Of a stretch of 64,000 nucleotides of DNA, positions 12,601 through 25,049 are shown one piece after another; the first letter of the stretch is position 1; each line of letters starts with the position of its first letter. Position numbers and translations under genes: made by a program. The DNA is from Parasponia andersonii (taxonomy: Eukaryota; Streptophyta; Magnoliopsida; Rosales; Cannabaceae): assembly GCA_002914805.1 (NCBI GenBank), contig JXTB01000021.1:792247-856246 (forward strand), given 5' to 3'. The notes beneath the pieces were generated by a model. That model did no database searches and was not told where the DNA came from. It was given only the letters and a program-made list of their open reading frames with translations.

Positions 12601-15600
12601 ACCCTGACCCTGTCTCTCTCGTTATGAGTACTACGATTTTGAGGCTTAAGCCTACAGTGGCAAAAGCCGCTGCATGTCATCTTCTTTTTTTTTTACCTCT
12701 CAACGTTCCTTGTTTATTTATTTATTGAATTGTTTTATTTAATTATTTTCCATTATTTTATTCATTTACTGAAATTATTGGTATGCCACTTCTTTCTTGT
12801 AATTTATTATTTAGAGTATTAGTTTTTTTTTATTATTCGGAAAAAAATACCCGATGCTATGTTTTGGGTGTTTTAGGTTCCTATTTTGTAAATTAATATT
12901 AAGATTAAAAATATTTAAAAATTAATAATCTGAGTTAATTTTTTAAATAATTTTAATCGATAAAAAATAATAATATTTTCAAAATCAAAAAAGATAATAA
13001 AAGATTAATATAATTTTAATGAAAAATATAATTGACTTTTTATTACTTAATTTAATCAGAGAATCAGTTCAAAAGTATTAATTTTCATTCTTAATCCTAA
13101 TTATTACTTTGCAAAGTAAGGTACGAATTTTTCATTATTAATATCAAAATATTATTTTATAGAATTTAAAATTAAAAAAAAATGAAAAATTAGTTTTGCG
13201 GCTACACGCTAATAAAAGTAAGTAACTTTGCCGCTAGGTTTTGTGACCACGCACTAATAAAATGAAAATAATAAAAATTGTTAAGTAACGCTACTAGAGT
13301 TTTACTAATACTAATAAAAGGAACGTTTTTACAGTTATTATGCATACGACGAAAGACAATCCAAAATTATAATGTGATCATATAAATCCTATTGTAGAGT
13401 CATTCAAATGGAAGGCAGGCTCATGTGTCCTATAAATCATAAATGGGTTCCTAAAAAAAGTTTTAGTAGACCCCGCCAAGCAATTATAATCGTACTGAAA
13501 TTCTATCCTAATAAAATAATAAGCAAATTTAACAAATTTATTCAAATTACAATTTATAGATGAAGGTATTTTGTTAAAACAAAAAAAAAAAAAAGAAGAT
13601 AGAACCCTCAAAAAAAAGTTTCTACGTGTACAATATTTTCTCTTCTCTTTGAATGAATCATTCTATGGAGAGAATATTATTAAGAAAGCTACGCTACTAA
13701 TAGAATATATTTTGTACTCTAGTACAAAAATAATCGTGTAGCTAGATCACAATCGAAAAGAAAATACAAATAATATATGTTTAGAACGAGTATCGTGATA
13801 GCCATCTGCTCTCTAAAAATTAATCACTCTTTTTTGATGGAGTTAGTCTGAATTTCTTCCAAATCAATAAAATACGCTTATAATTGTAGCCAAAAATTTG
13901 TAATTAGCCCAAAGAGATAATTAATTTACCAAAATTCTTATTTTAAAATTGTCAGATAATATTCTTTTAAGAGAGAGAACATATAATGCAAAATTTTATT
14001 CACTTGCTGAAATGGGGAAATTTCTCCAATGAAAAAAAAAACTTGTATTTTTATTTTTAAGCTGGAAAAAAAAAAAAGGTTCTTGTACTTCTTCTTCTTC
14101 TTTTTTTTTTTTGTAATTCTATCTTTTTCCTCAATTCGCTGAAAATAGCCAACCTCGATCGAATAATAAGAACTAATATTAAGGCAAAAGAAATGCACTT
14201 ATCCAACTTATTATATATTGAAGAGATGTAAAAATTGGTGAACTCTAAGCCTAAAGCCAAGAATCATATTCAAGCGTTGACCTTCTTTTGGTAACCGCGC
14301 TATTTTCTGATCTTTAATAAATCTCAATTATTCCAGGAAAAAAAACATACACACATTGACCTTCTTTTATATGTACTTTTCTCGGTAATATTAAAAGATA
14401 CACATAATTTACTCGCAATAATATATCATGTTTTTTAACAATCTATGTATTTTTGAAGTGAGACTTATATAATTGGTAAAAAAATACATACATTAATACT
14501 TTTATTCCATGTTTATATGAAAGTATACACACCCTAATTTCTCTTATTTAATACTATTTCACTTTGTGAAATCAGAAAAAAATAAAAGACTTTATAATGA
14601 AAGGAAATTAGCTATTGACGACTGATTGCCTTTTCTGGTTAGTCATTAAATTAATATTTTATTGTGGTAAGAGGCCTAATCTGACATGCAAAAACACTCA
14701 CCTTCAAATCCAATTCAAAGGTTGAAGATTCTAATCTCTCCATCCATTTGTGTGTATGTATATATATTTACATTTTTCTATATGGGATCAATCCAGTAAG
14801 TTTTTTTAATATAGAAAATCATATTGGGCATTTTTATTAAGTTTATTTATTACACAATAAGAGGAAGTTTTATTTTCTTAACAGCTAATATTCTTATAAC
14901 CAGCTATCTATCTGGGTCCAGTCAGAACTTAGAAGATCAACAGATTTAATCCTTTGAGTTTTTATTCTAATCTAGTAATCTACATCTATTTGCATCACCA
15001 AAATGCATATTTAAATAGAAAACAACAATGCTATCTTTGTATTTAAATGGTTCAAAAATATAGGTGCCTCATAGAGTAACATGCACGAGCAGTAGTTGGT
15101 AATAATATTTCTAGAAGTTTTTTAATGATATTTATCTTTTTCTACAATGAATAAAAAAATTACCTGAGCATATAAAGTGGGTCTTTAATTTATATTAGCA
15201 CTTTCCTTTTTATTTTTGGTGTTCTCATGTAAAGTTGGCAATTCAATGACGTCCGAGGGAGGAGGGTGAAGTTAGAGTTGGTTGTCAATTCATGATCTAC
15301 CGTATCGAATTATGTATACGCAAAAATAAATATAGTCCCAAAAAAATATTAAAAAAATAAAAGTGCTATCGTTGTGTGGTACAAGATAATGAAAATAAGT
15401 TACAATTTTTTTTTAAAAAAAAAATGGAAGAAGAAGAAGAAGAAGAAGAAGAAGATACATAAGGATTAAGGGGATAAGTATGTCAATTCATTAAATGGGG
15501 CCCATATGCATATATAACTGTCAGATAAGGCAAAAGGTTGGGTAAATGCATGATTTTTTAAGTTTTTTCACTTCTCGTTCGTACAATGATAGTGCTCCCC

Positions 15601-15868
15601 ATGCCAGCCAATGCCTTGTGAGTTAGAGCTATCTAAATTGACCAATATTAATGCCTTACATTGCTTCAGCTGTTTGGTACTTTTCTTGCCTTATTAGTAG
15701 GAGCAAATTAAATCACTTTTTCTCTTTTAATTTTCTACCTTCTTTGATTCTTTCCATTAAAAGATTTATTTTTTTGGTTGTTATTTTCTTTATTAATAAA
15801 ATGTTGGGTTGCTCGTGTAACCTAGTACGTGGGCCATAGTTTTTATAATAATTATATAATATTAGGGC
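12601..15868. other. Intergenic AT-rich DNA upstream of the VIN3-like gene
   Basis: No coding region or recognised element. Notable items are a short near-repeat around 13197-13290 (two blocks with GCTACACGCTAATAAAA and GACCACGCACTAATAAAA), poly-A/T tracts, and a GAA microsatellite at 15427-15455. The open frames at 13938-14260 and 15651-15839 are low-complexity and have no family signature. Confidence 0.6.
15427..15455. repeat. GAA trinucleotide microsatellite
   Basis: About nine to ten GAA units in a row following an A-rich tract. Confidence 0.95.
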
Positions 15869-16311
15869 TGTCTAATTAAGTGGGACCAATTAAGTGATCT
15901 AATTTTGAACTCAGTAAATTACTTATTAAGTGTGAACTTTATAATGTATAATTACCTAATACTAGTTCAATAAGAATTGATAGGATCTCTATTGGTGACT
16001 AGTATATAAAGACATAAATATAGGGTTTTGGTCCCCAAAGCCAAAATAGATTGTGTGCTCTTCTTCTCTACCTCCATCAATAGAGAGAGTACCCATTGAG
16101 CATACATAGAGTATTCTGGCTGTGGAAGACCTTCTACCCTCAGGCTCTAATCAGTTAATCGCTCCCGCTTACTTGATCGCATCTTTTGCTGTCAAACTCA
16201 ATGGATTCAGATTAGTCACGGGTTTTTCTCAACAAATCTTTTCCTGACAATTTGGTATGATAGATTCTGGGATTATATTTGGTTTATTAATCTATTACGT
16301 AAATTCCAACA
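15869..16311 (+). repeat. 5' LTR of copia element 2
   Basis: The LTR ends ...AAATTCCAACA immediately before the primer-binding site. Its last 210 bases match 20645-20851. A TATA box (AGTATATAAA, 16011-16020) lies in the U3 part. The start at TGTCTAATTAAG is inferred from the usual TG terminus. Confidence 0.7.
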
Positions 16312-16565
16312 AGTGGTATCAGAGCAGGAAATCATGTTAAATTGCTTAGGATAATCATACATGTCTCTATTTTGTGATATCTTTACCTATATGGCTTTTT
16401 ATGGTTTAGATATAATATGTATGATTAATAAATTTTTCATAATTTTGTTGAGATATTCAGTGTTTGAGGGTTGAATTCTGAGTTTTGGGTTATAAAGTTT
16501 GCACATTAGGGTGAAAAATCGCATCAGGTTTGAGTTACCCAATTTTAAAATCGGGTAATTTACAC

Positions 16566-16644
16566 NNNNNNNNNNNNNNNNNNNNNNNNNNNNNNNNNNN
16601 NNNNNNNNNNNNNNNNNNNNNNNNNNNNNNNNNNNNNNNNNNNN
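16566..16644. other. Assembly gap (79 N)
   Basis: A run of N in the untranslated leader of copia element 2. An open frame spanning it is not meaningful. Confidence 1.
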
Positions 16645-17019
16645 ATTGCATAAATTTATTTATTTTGAAATATTTGAATGTTTGTGTATTTATTGTTCAT
16701 GCGAATAATTACCGGCCCAAAGGAAGGTGATTATTTGGCTGAATAATGAATACACATGCGGCAATAAATATGTGATTGTTATTAAGTTTCCATGTGGACA
16801 GTAAATTGGCCCAAAGGAAGATATATTGTCTGACAGGATTTATTGTCAATATTTGATTACTGCACTGAAGAGTACCACTTACAAGTTGATACGTCGGCCC
16901 AAAGAAAGGCTTATTGATGTTGTTCCAAGTATCTTGTGATGGGAGCCCACCTTACATATTTGTGTCATACTAGTATATCTCATTTGTATGCTTAGTTTAT
17001 GACATGTTATTAATATGAG

Positions 17020-17880
17020 ATGTTATTTTTTGCTTTTGTTCTTTGTTCAGTTTCTGCTTCAAGTATATCTGCTAATTTAAATTCAATTCATGTGCTTAAC
17101 GGTACAAACTTCAAGAAGTGGAAAGAGCACGTTATGATTGTGCTCGGTTACATGGATCTGGACTTTGCACTCAGGAAAGAACAACCTGCTGCTCTTACAA
17201 ATGAAAGTTCTGATATGGATGTTAAGAACTTTGAGCAGTGGGAACGTTCTAATCGCATGAGTCTTATGATAATGAAGCATTCCATACCTAAGACCATTAG
17301 GGGCGTTGTGCCAGAGGTTGATAATGCTAAGGCGTTCCCTAACGCAGTTGCAGAACGTTTCCAAAAGAATGAAAAAGTGGAAACTAGTACCATGCTGAGC
17401 AATTTACTTGCTATGCGTTATAAAGATAAAAGGAACATCAGGGAGTACATCATGGAGATGTCTAATCTGGCTTCAAAAATAAAGGCACTTAAGTTAGAGA
17501 TGTTGGATGACTTGCTCGTGCAATTAGTACTACTATCTCTTTCGCCACAATTCAGTTAATTTAAAGTGAGCTACAACACCCAGAAAGAAAAATGGACTCT
17601 TAATGAGCTCATATCTCAGTGTGTGCAACAAGAGGATAGATTAAAGCGAGATAAAATAGAGAGTGCTCACTTAGCAACGACCTCTCAAGAAAAGAAAAGA
17701 AAAAGGACTAAGGATAAAGGAGCTGCATCTGGGACTTCATATACTAAAGTGCAGAAGAAACAAGTTAAAGAAACAAGATGAGGAATCAACTTGTTTCTTC
17801 TGCAAGAGGGCAGGTCATGTGAAGAAGGAATGTCCCAAGTACACCGCATGGCGTATTAAGAAGGGTAAGCTTCTCAATTT
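17020..17880 (+). pseudogene. gag remnant of copia element 2
   Basis: A well-preserved copia gag reads LNGTNFKKWKEHVMIVLGYM near the start, the TMLSNLLAMRYKDKRNIREY block in the middle, and a Lys-rich tail. A CCHC zinc knuckle follows (CFFCKRAGHVKKEC at about 17796-17837). The family role is assembly of cytoplasmic particles and RNA packaging. This copy is a fossil. Confidence 0.8.
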
Positions 17881-17924
17881 TGTCTGTTCTGAGGTTAATT
17901 TTGCTTCTATGCCCAGTCATACTT

Positions 17925-20645
17925 AGTGGGTAGATACCTGTATCACTACTCACATAAGTATATCTATGTAGGGTTGTCTGAGGACCCGTCTGCCAAGTGA
18001 TGCTGAAAGATACATCTATGTGGGCAACAGTGATACAGCTACAGTGGAGGCAATAGGCCTATTTATGTTGCAATTAGGTTCTGGTCTATTTTTGGATTTG
18101 AATGAGATATTTGTTGTACCGTCATTTAAACAGAATTTAATTTCCATTTCAGTTTTGGACAAATCAGGTTATTCTTATTCATTTGGAAATAATAAATTTA
18201 GTCTTTTTCAGAATTCCAATATTCTTGCAACTGGTACCTTAATTGATAACCTATATAAAGTCGACACTATTACCTCAATTAATGAAACTTTGCATGTCGA
18301 GAAACGTGGTACAAAATGCAAAACCACAGAGAATTCCTCTATGTTATGGCACAAGCGATTAGGACACATCTCTAAACAGAGAATACAATGTCTTGTGTTA
18401 GATTGAATTCTTGACCCACTTGACCTCATAGACTTCACAGTTTGTGTTGAGTGCATTAAAGGCAAACAGACAAATATACGTAAATTAGGTGCCAATAGGA
18501 GTTCTGGTGTCTTAGAACTGATACATACTGATATCTGCGGTCCATTTCCTACGGCTTCATGGAATGGCCAATAGTATTTCATCACGTTCATAGATGATTA
18601 CTCTCACTATGGATACCTATATTTAATTCATGAGAAATCACAATCCCTGGACGTTTTTAAAGCTTTCAAAGCCGAAGTTGAAAATCAACTCGACAAGAAA
18701 ATTAAAGCCATTAAATCCGATCGTGGTGGTGAATACTATGGTAGGTATGATGGATCTGGTGAACAATGTTCAGGACCCTTTGCCCAGTACCTAGAGGAAT
18801 GTGGAATCGTCCCACAATACACAAATTTTGGAAAACCCTAGCATGAATGGTGTTGCTGAGCGATGAAACCGAACACTTAAGAACATGGTGAGGAGTATGA
18901 TCAGTCATTCCTCTTTACCTGAATCACTCTGGGGAGGCACTTAAGACTGCAGTTTATATACTCAATAGAGTACCCAGCAAATCAATAGCTAAAATCCCGT
19001 ATGAACTATGGACAGGCAAGAAGCCTAATATTAGGCACTTGCATATTTGGGGTTGTCTAGCTGAGGCAGGGCCATACAGGCCACATGAGAAGAAACTGGA
19101 CTCAAGAACACTAAGCTACTATTTTGTTGGCTACGCTGAAAGATCCAAAGGTTTCAAATTCTATGATCCCTCTAACAGGTCCTTTTTTGAGACGGGTAAT
19201 ACGAGATTCCTTGAGGATATTGAGTTTGGGGAGGAAGATAAGGTGAGGAATATTGTCTTTGAGGAGGAATTTGTTTCTTTTCCTACAGTTGCTATTGAAG
19301 GTAATCAGGCTCCTTTACCTGACATTATTCAAGTAGCAAATCCAAAAATTCAAGACAATATTCTGCAACTCCCTATCTCACATGAGGAAGTTGCTCCTGA
19401 AGTGCAACCTCAACAACCTCAAGAGGTAGTGCCACTAAGGAGATTTACTACGGAAAGGAGAAATGCGATTCCGGATGATTATATCGTCTATCTCCTAGAA
19501 CATGAGTATGATATAGGAGTGAAAAATGATCCAGTCAATTTCACTCAAGCCAAACAAAGTTCAAAATCCTAACAGTGGATTGATGCCATGAAGGATGAGA
19601 TGAAATCCATGAAAGACAACGACGTTTGGGAACTCGTAGAATTACCAGCAGGAAAGAAACCTATTGGTCGTAAATGGATTTTTAAAACCAAAAGGGATTC
19701 TAAAGGCAATATCGAGAGATATAAGGCTCGTCTAGTTGCCAAGGGTTTCACTCAGAAAGAAGGCATTGATTATAAGGAGACTTTCTCTCCAGTTTCTTCG
19801 AAAGATTCTTTTAAAATAATTATAGCATTAGTAGCTCATTTTGATCTAGAGCTACATCAGATGAATGAAAAGACTGCATTTCTCAATAGTGATATTGAAG
19901 AAACGATTTATATGGTACAGCTAGAAAACTTTGTAATCGGAGATCCAAAGTCTATAGTCTGTAAACTAAAGAAATCCATCTATGGTCTCAAACAAGCATC
20001 CCATCAATGGTATCATAAGTTCCATTAAGTTATTTTCTCGTTCGGTTTTGAGAAAAATTCGGTAGACGGAAGTATTTATCACAAGTTCAGTAGGAGTAAA
20101 TATATTTTCCTAGTTTTATATGTCGATGACATACTTTTGGCAAGCAATGATATAGGCTTACTGCACGAAACCAAGACATTTCTATCAAATAAATTTGAGA
20201 TGAAAAATCTTGGGGACGCCTCTTTTGTATTAGGGATTAAAATACACCGAGATCGCTCTTAGGGTATACCTGGGTTATCATAAAAGAGCTATATCAAAAA
20301 GGTACTTGATAGATTTGGCATGAGTAAATGTGTCCTAGGAGATACACCCATTACTAAGGGTGATAAATTCAGTCTCATTCAATGCCCTAAGAATGAGTTT
20401 GAAGCTAAAGAAATGCAGAAGATTCCTTATGCATCTATAGTATGGAGTCTGTTGTATGCTCAGGTGTGTACGCGTCCAAATATAGCGTACAGAGTTGGAG
20501 TGTTGGGCAGATATTTAAGCAACCCTGGTATGGATCACTGGACAACAACAAAGAGGGTTTTACATTATTTACAGAGAACAAAAGATTACATGCTTACTTA
20601 TCGGAGATCTGATCATTTGGAGATCGTGGAGTATTTCGACTCCGA
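17925..20645 (+). pseudogene. copia pol remnant (protease, integrase, RT, RNase H)
   Basis: In order: a protease region; a gag-pre-integrase block (LWHKRLGHISKQRIQ, about 18345-18390); the integrase core, with ELIHTDICGPF near 18520 and IKAIKSDRGGEYYG near 18705-18740; a WGCLAEAGPYRPHEKKLD block near 19045-19100; RT with RKWIFKTKRDSKGNIERYKA near 19670-19725 and YVDDILLASND near 20120-20150; and RNase H entering at about 20430. Integrase before RT defines Ty1/copia. Broken. Confidence 0.8.
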
Positions 20646-20851
20646 CATAGAGTATTCTGGCTGTGGAAGACCTTCTACCCTCAGGCTCTAATCAGTTATC
20701 GCTTCCGCTTATGTGATCGCATTCTTTGCTGTCAAACTCAATGGATTCAGGTTAGTCACGGGTTTCTCTCAACAAATTTTTTTCTGATAATTTAGTATGA
20801 TAGATTCTGAGATTATATTTGGTTTATTAATCCATTATGTAAATTCCAACA
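20645..20851 (+). repeat. Partial 3' LTR of copia element 2
   Basis: Matches the last 210 bases of the 5' LTR (16103-16311) at about 93%, from CATAGAGTATTCTGG to AAATTCCAACA. Confidence 0.85.
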
Positions 20852-22080
20852 TAAAAATGGTGACTTTAAGCTTAAATTCCACTTTTCTATCACAACGACC
20901 ATTTTTCCCGGTGGTCATGTGAAGACATTAAAATCTTGTGGAACTATTTGTTGTTGGCATGACAAATTCAATAATCACACCCATAAATTTAAAATCAAGC
21001 GAAAATAGTCACTTAAGTTAATATTTAAAATTTCCAAATAAATGAGTTATCTAGTAATAATTACTCTTTCTTTATTACCTAAAAATATTATTGAGTTGTT
21101 ATGATGTGTTGGAATTATTGTCATTATAACAATGGATGCTATGTGGTTTTGAATTAGTTAATAGATTTTCTACAAAATTTGTGTAGAATTTACCTACATC
21201 ACTGAATTCAGGAACTGCTTTAACTATCATATTGGTCAACTCTTGTTTGCCATATATTTTCTTTAATGACAGTTGATTTAGGTGGCCTAGCAATTCTCTA
21301 TTTGTCTATGATACGGAGCTAGAATTTTATTTTCAAGAGGATAATATAAGAAAATTCTATGAGCTAAATTTTCTTCCTCTCCTTTTTGTTTCTTATATTT
21401 TTTTCTTTGTTTCGTTCAAATTGATTTGTAATTGAGTAGTATAATTCATGAAAAAGTAAAAAAATATAATTTTGAAACACACATAGTTAATATATGATTG
21501 AAAAGATCTTTTAAAGTGAAATTCAAAGAAAAATTAGGCATAAAATATTGTAGGCAAAATTAAGTACTTAAAAAAGATATAAGTAAAGTTCAAAAATAAA
21601 AAAAATTTACGGAAAAATGAGGGTTGTTATTGAATTTTTCATAAAATATATAGGTACAAATTTTAAATTACCAAAACTTAGAAGGACAAATGAGAGATAT
21701 AATTAAATATTTTAAAAAATTTTGGTTAAAATTTAAACTTCATAATTTCATGAATTTGGAGGAAGCATATACCGAACCGAAAGTTTTCATGAATTTGGAA
21801 GCATATACCGAACCGAAAGTTGCTCCATCACTGCATGACATATCAATCTATTGGTCTATTTACGTATCTGTTATATCTAACTTAATCATACATTCTTGTA
21901 TGATAGTCAATCATGTACTTTGTTATATTTTACTAATTTACAAGCATCCATAAATTTGTTATTTTGTATCTAAAATAGATCATTTAAGGGGGCACGTAAA
22001 ATTTTGTAATTTGATTTAGACATATTTGGATTTGTCAATATTGTTCTTGCCATTAACTTGCTATCCTTGGACAGTTGTTT

Positions 22081-22081
<1 letters not shown>
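20852..22081. other. Intergenic AT-rich DNA
   Basis: No gene recognised. It contains an imperfect tandem duplication at 21749-21821. The 87-residue open frame over that duplication has no recognisable family. Confidence 0.55.
21749..21821. repeat. Tandem duplication, two units of about 34-39 bp
   Basis: The first unit (21749-21787) and the second (21788-21821) both read CATGAATTTGGA...GCATATACCGAACCGAAAG. The second lacks a few bases in the middle. Confidence 0.9.

Positions 22082-22128
<47 letters not shown>
22082..22128. repeat. GA dinucleotide microsatellite
   Basis: About 23 uninterrupted AG/GA units. Confidence 0.95.
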
Positions 22129-22130
<2 letters not shown>

Positions 22131-24557
22131 ATATTTATTGACTTATAACAGCAAATGGTGTGGTCTTGCGTGGCACGTATAATGTTAGATGTATGAATTT
22201 TTAATGTTAGATTTATGAATTTTTAATGTTAGATTTATATATTTTGTTTTGGGTTGAAGAGTGAAAACGTGAATGTCTAATACTAGCCTTGCTTTTGTGA
22301 CTGTAATGTGATGCCTTTAGCTTTGATTGCGGCTTGGCATTTTGTTCAGTTTCAATGAACTCAGCTGCCTTCTCTCCTCGGAATCAAAATACACTTAAAA
22401 TCTCAAACTTTAACCAATATTAATTTTTTAAAAGAATGGAAAATAAAGTCACATTTTATTTTATATTTTTTTAGTAATAATTTAATTATTCAGCATTTTT
22501 TTTCTTAACTATTTCTTTTGTGACCATTCTTATACCAAATGGGAAACATTTCACCGTTCTTTAAGAAAAGATTTTTTTTTTTTACTATATTGATGAATAT
22601 TATACATGTGGGACATTCTAGCAAACAAAGGACTTCACCAAGCACCAATAATATTTTTAATTGGTCCGACTTGCATATATGTGAAAAATAAATATATAGT
22701 TTTATAATTGTTTTTGTAATTTAGTTACGTTGTCTAACTTTCTGAAAAGTAGGTCACTCCCTCAACTCCCCCCCCCCCCCCAAAAAAGTAGGTCAAAATT
22801 TTCTAGGACTTTACCGACTTGTATATTGTGGAACTTTTTCAACCACAAAGCAGCGCCCACAATAACAATATGCATTTTTTTTTCTTGAGAGAGAGAAAAA
22901 AAAAAAAAACGGCAAAGCTGCGCGACCTTCGCCTACAATGACTATATTCATTTTTTTTAAGGCCAAAAAAACAAAATAATAAAAGAAAAAAAAAGCTGCG
23001 CCTATAATACCACATCGGTATAGTCCGTAGGAACTCTTGCGAAGGTCAAGCACGTTTATAGACTAAGATGTTGACTATGTGGGTCAAATGACCTGAGCCA
23101 CATATCTACGATCTATCTGAGAATAACTTATGTTTCCGTACTAAAAAAAAAAAAAAAAACCCAGTTAATCTCATTTTTGGCCAGAAAACTACCATTACCT
23201 CCCGAATCCTATTCTGGTTTATAAACTTCAACTCGAAGATGTCCCTATAGTTTGGAACTCGAATTTTTATTTTATCTCATTTTAACACTTTTCTATTGTT
23301 CTATTAGAAATGGATGGAAAACATCCAATCTCGGTCCGAATGATACCCTAAATCTTATTTTGGACCATAAATTTTTAAACGTCTTTTAAACCTGATTCGT
23401 GAATGTATCTAATTAGACACTATATTATCTCTTTATCGTTAAAAACATACGGGACAAAGGATAAGACGCTCAACTCCAGATGGTATATTTTGCGCATTTC
23501 ATTTTATTAAGCGTGCCTTTTATTCTGTTAGTTGAAAAAAAATAATGTCGTATGCTCATTTTATTTATTTATTTTTGATAAGTCATATGCTCAATTTTAA
23601 TGACAATAAAGGCAGTGATAAAATATAAAATAAACACAAAAAACATCGAGTCATCGTTTGTATGAATTTTTTTTTTAAAATTGATTTAAATATTAATAAA
23701 GCAAACATCATAATTATATTTGAATTTACTGTAATAATCCTAGTACCGATGAGTCCAAAAAAAATTTAAAATTAAAATTTTTTTGAAACTAAATCATGAC
23801 CATGACGAGATCACTCATTTTTATGCCAAAATAAAATCAAATTTTATTTATGTTTTAAATATAATCTACAACATTATTTTTGTCTTGCAAATTGTTTAAA
23901 ATATTTTTATTAAAGGTCTCGTGAGAATGACACAATAGAGACAAAAATAACATCTTTTGATGGATCAGATGCAATAAAGTTACAATAGGGGTTATTTGGG
24001 ATTAAAAAATTTTAAAGCAGTTCGAAATAGATAGATACTATAGACATTTGGTTAAAATATAGGAAAAATTCTTATTTTGCACCGTTGGTGTTTATAGCAA
24101 ATTATTTATAATCACTTAAAAGAAAAAAAAAACAATATGAATGATAAAAGAATGGAAAACTTCACCTAATCAACTCTTAGTTTGCACTTTTTTGCACAAA
24201 AAACTATGTGTTCTACGAAATTATTGGCCAAACCTTTGAATTTGGAATTTTTTTCTCTTACTTCCTATGGTCAAAACCATAGGGAAAAAGTACTCGGTGA
24301 AAATTCAAATTTACTTTCAATCAATATTGAAAACCTCAACCCAAATAAATATAAACGTAAAAAGAATTACGACAAAATAAGATAAATGAGATCATTTATA
24401 TGATTTTTGGCCACAAACAAAAAAATGCTTAGCATTATATTTAGTTACTTTTACGGCTTATATTTATTTGGTTGAACTTTTTAAGTGTTATGGAGGACTA
24501 TTTTCATTTTCATTCACTAATTTTAAAGTATTGGATTGACTAGAGGAAAATATAAAC
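22129..24557. other. Intergenic AT-rich DNA
   Basis: No coding region recognised. It has homopolymer runs, including a C-run followed by an A-run at about 22768-22786. A CT/GA and poly-A region at 22870-23000 holds two AAAGCTGCGC blocks. There is also a CCACATCG motif near 23010 (discussed under rejected items). Confidence 0.5.
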
Positions 24558-24799
24558 CTCTTTCTTTTCTCACCATTAATCGGTTTTTGAAAAAAAAAAA
24601 TTGAAAGGTATGGATTGCAATTTCATTATATATTGGGCTTTTGTGCAAAAAATAAAAAATAAAACTATAATTTTCCAGGGAAGAAAACTAGTGTCTATAG
24701 GGCTTTCTGCCAAAGCCCTATACATTGAGAAATTGTAATCCGTACCTTTGAATTTAATTTTTTTTTTCATAAACAAAAAAATGGTGAAAAAATAAAGAG
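24558..24799. mobile_element. Foldback MITE-like element with long inverted arms
   Basis: The left arm starts CTCTTTCTTTTCTCACCATT, then has an A-run, then GAAAGGTATGGATTGCAATT. The right arm read on the other strand gives CTCTTTATTTTTTCACCATT, an A-run, then AAAGGTACGGATTACAATT. The arms are about 85 bp each and imperfect, around a short centre. The centre holds a small perfect stem AGGGCTTT/AAAGCCCT near 24695-24716. Non-coding. It lies just before a separate MITE copy at 24814. Confidence 0.65.
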
Positions 24800-24813
24800 A
24801 GTTATATATATGG

Positions 24814-25049
24814 ATGCCAATCCAATAAGTATTTTTTTTCTTTACTTATGGGTAGGTATTTTTGTTTAGCCTTTAGATCACCATCTAATGGTGATCCAAT
24901 GACTATAATGAAGTGTATAAAAAGATGTGTATCATTAATGTTATTTCTTTCTCTTATTTTTTACAATAAAAAAATATACATGCTAAATTTTCATTGACCA
25001 AATTAATACTTATGCAGATGTAAAAAAAAAATATACTTACCGGTGCCCT
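24814..25049. repeat. MITE-like element, copy C
   Basis: This is the best-preserved full copy of the family at 1-192 and 287-518. The left end reads TGCCAATCCAATAAGTATT. The right end, read on the other strand, gives GGGCACCGGTAAGTAT. The core palindrome GATCACCAT/ATGGTGATC is perfect at 24876-24896. The right flank is a TA tract. Confidence 0.6.

Larger units (their letters stand above)
15869..20851 (+). mobile_element. Ty1/copia LTR retrotransposon 2
   Basis: The 5' LTR (about 15869-16311) is followed by a primer-binding site TGGTATCAGAGC (16315-16326) complementary to initiator Met-tRNA. Then come a leader with the N gap, gag, protease region, integrase, reverse transcriptase and RNase H in copia order, and a partial 3' LTR (20645-20851). 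The 3' and 5' LTR copies differ at about 14 of 207 positions by hand count (6-7%), suggesting insertion a few million years ago at rates commonly used for plants. It is broken by about ten interruptions. The left boundary is approximate because no target duplication could be read. Confidence 0.8.

Noticed and set aside
16530-16730. 66-codon open frame
   Set aside because: It spans the N gap and lies in the leader of a copia element.
21690-21953. 87-codon open frame with a repeated peptide
   Set aside because: The repeat comes from the tandem DNA duplication. It has no promoter context or family match.
23005-23080. Possible U-snRNA promoter (CCACATCG motif followed by a TATA-like TTTATAGA about 35 bp later)
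   Set aside because: The upstream element is incomplete compared with the plant consensus, and the sequence after the expected start is not a snRNA I recognise. The motif occurs by chance and in retroelement ends.
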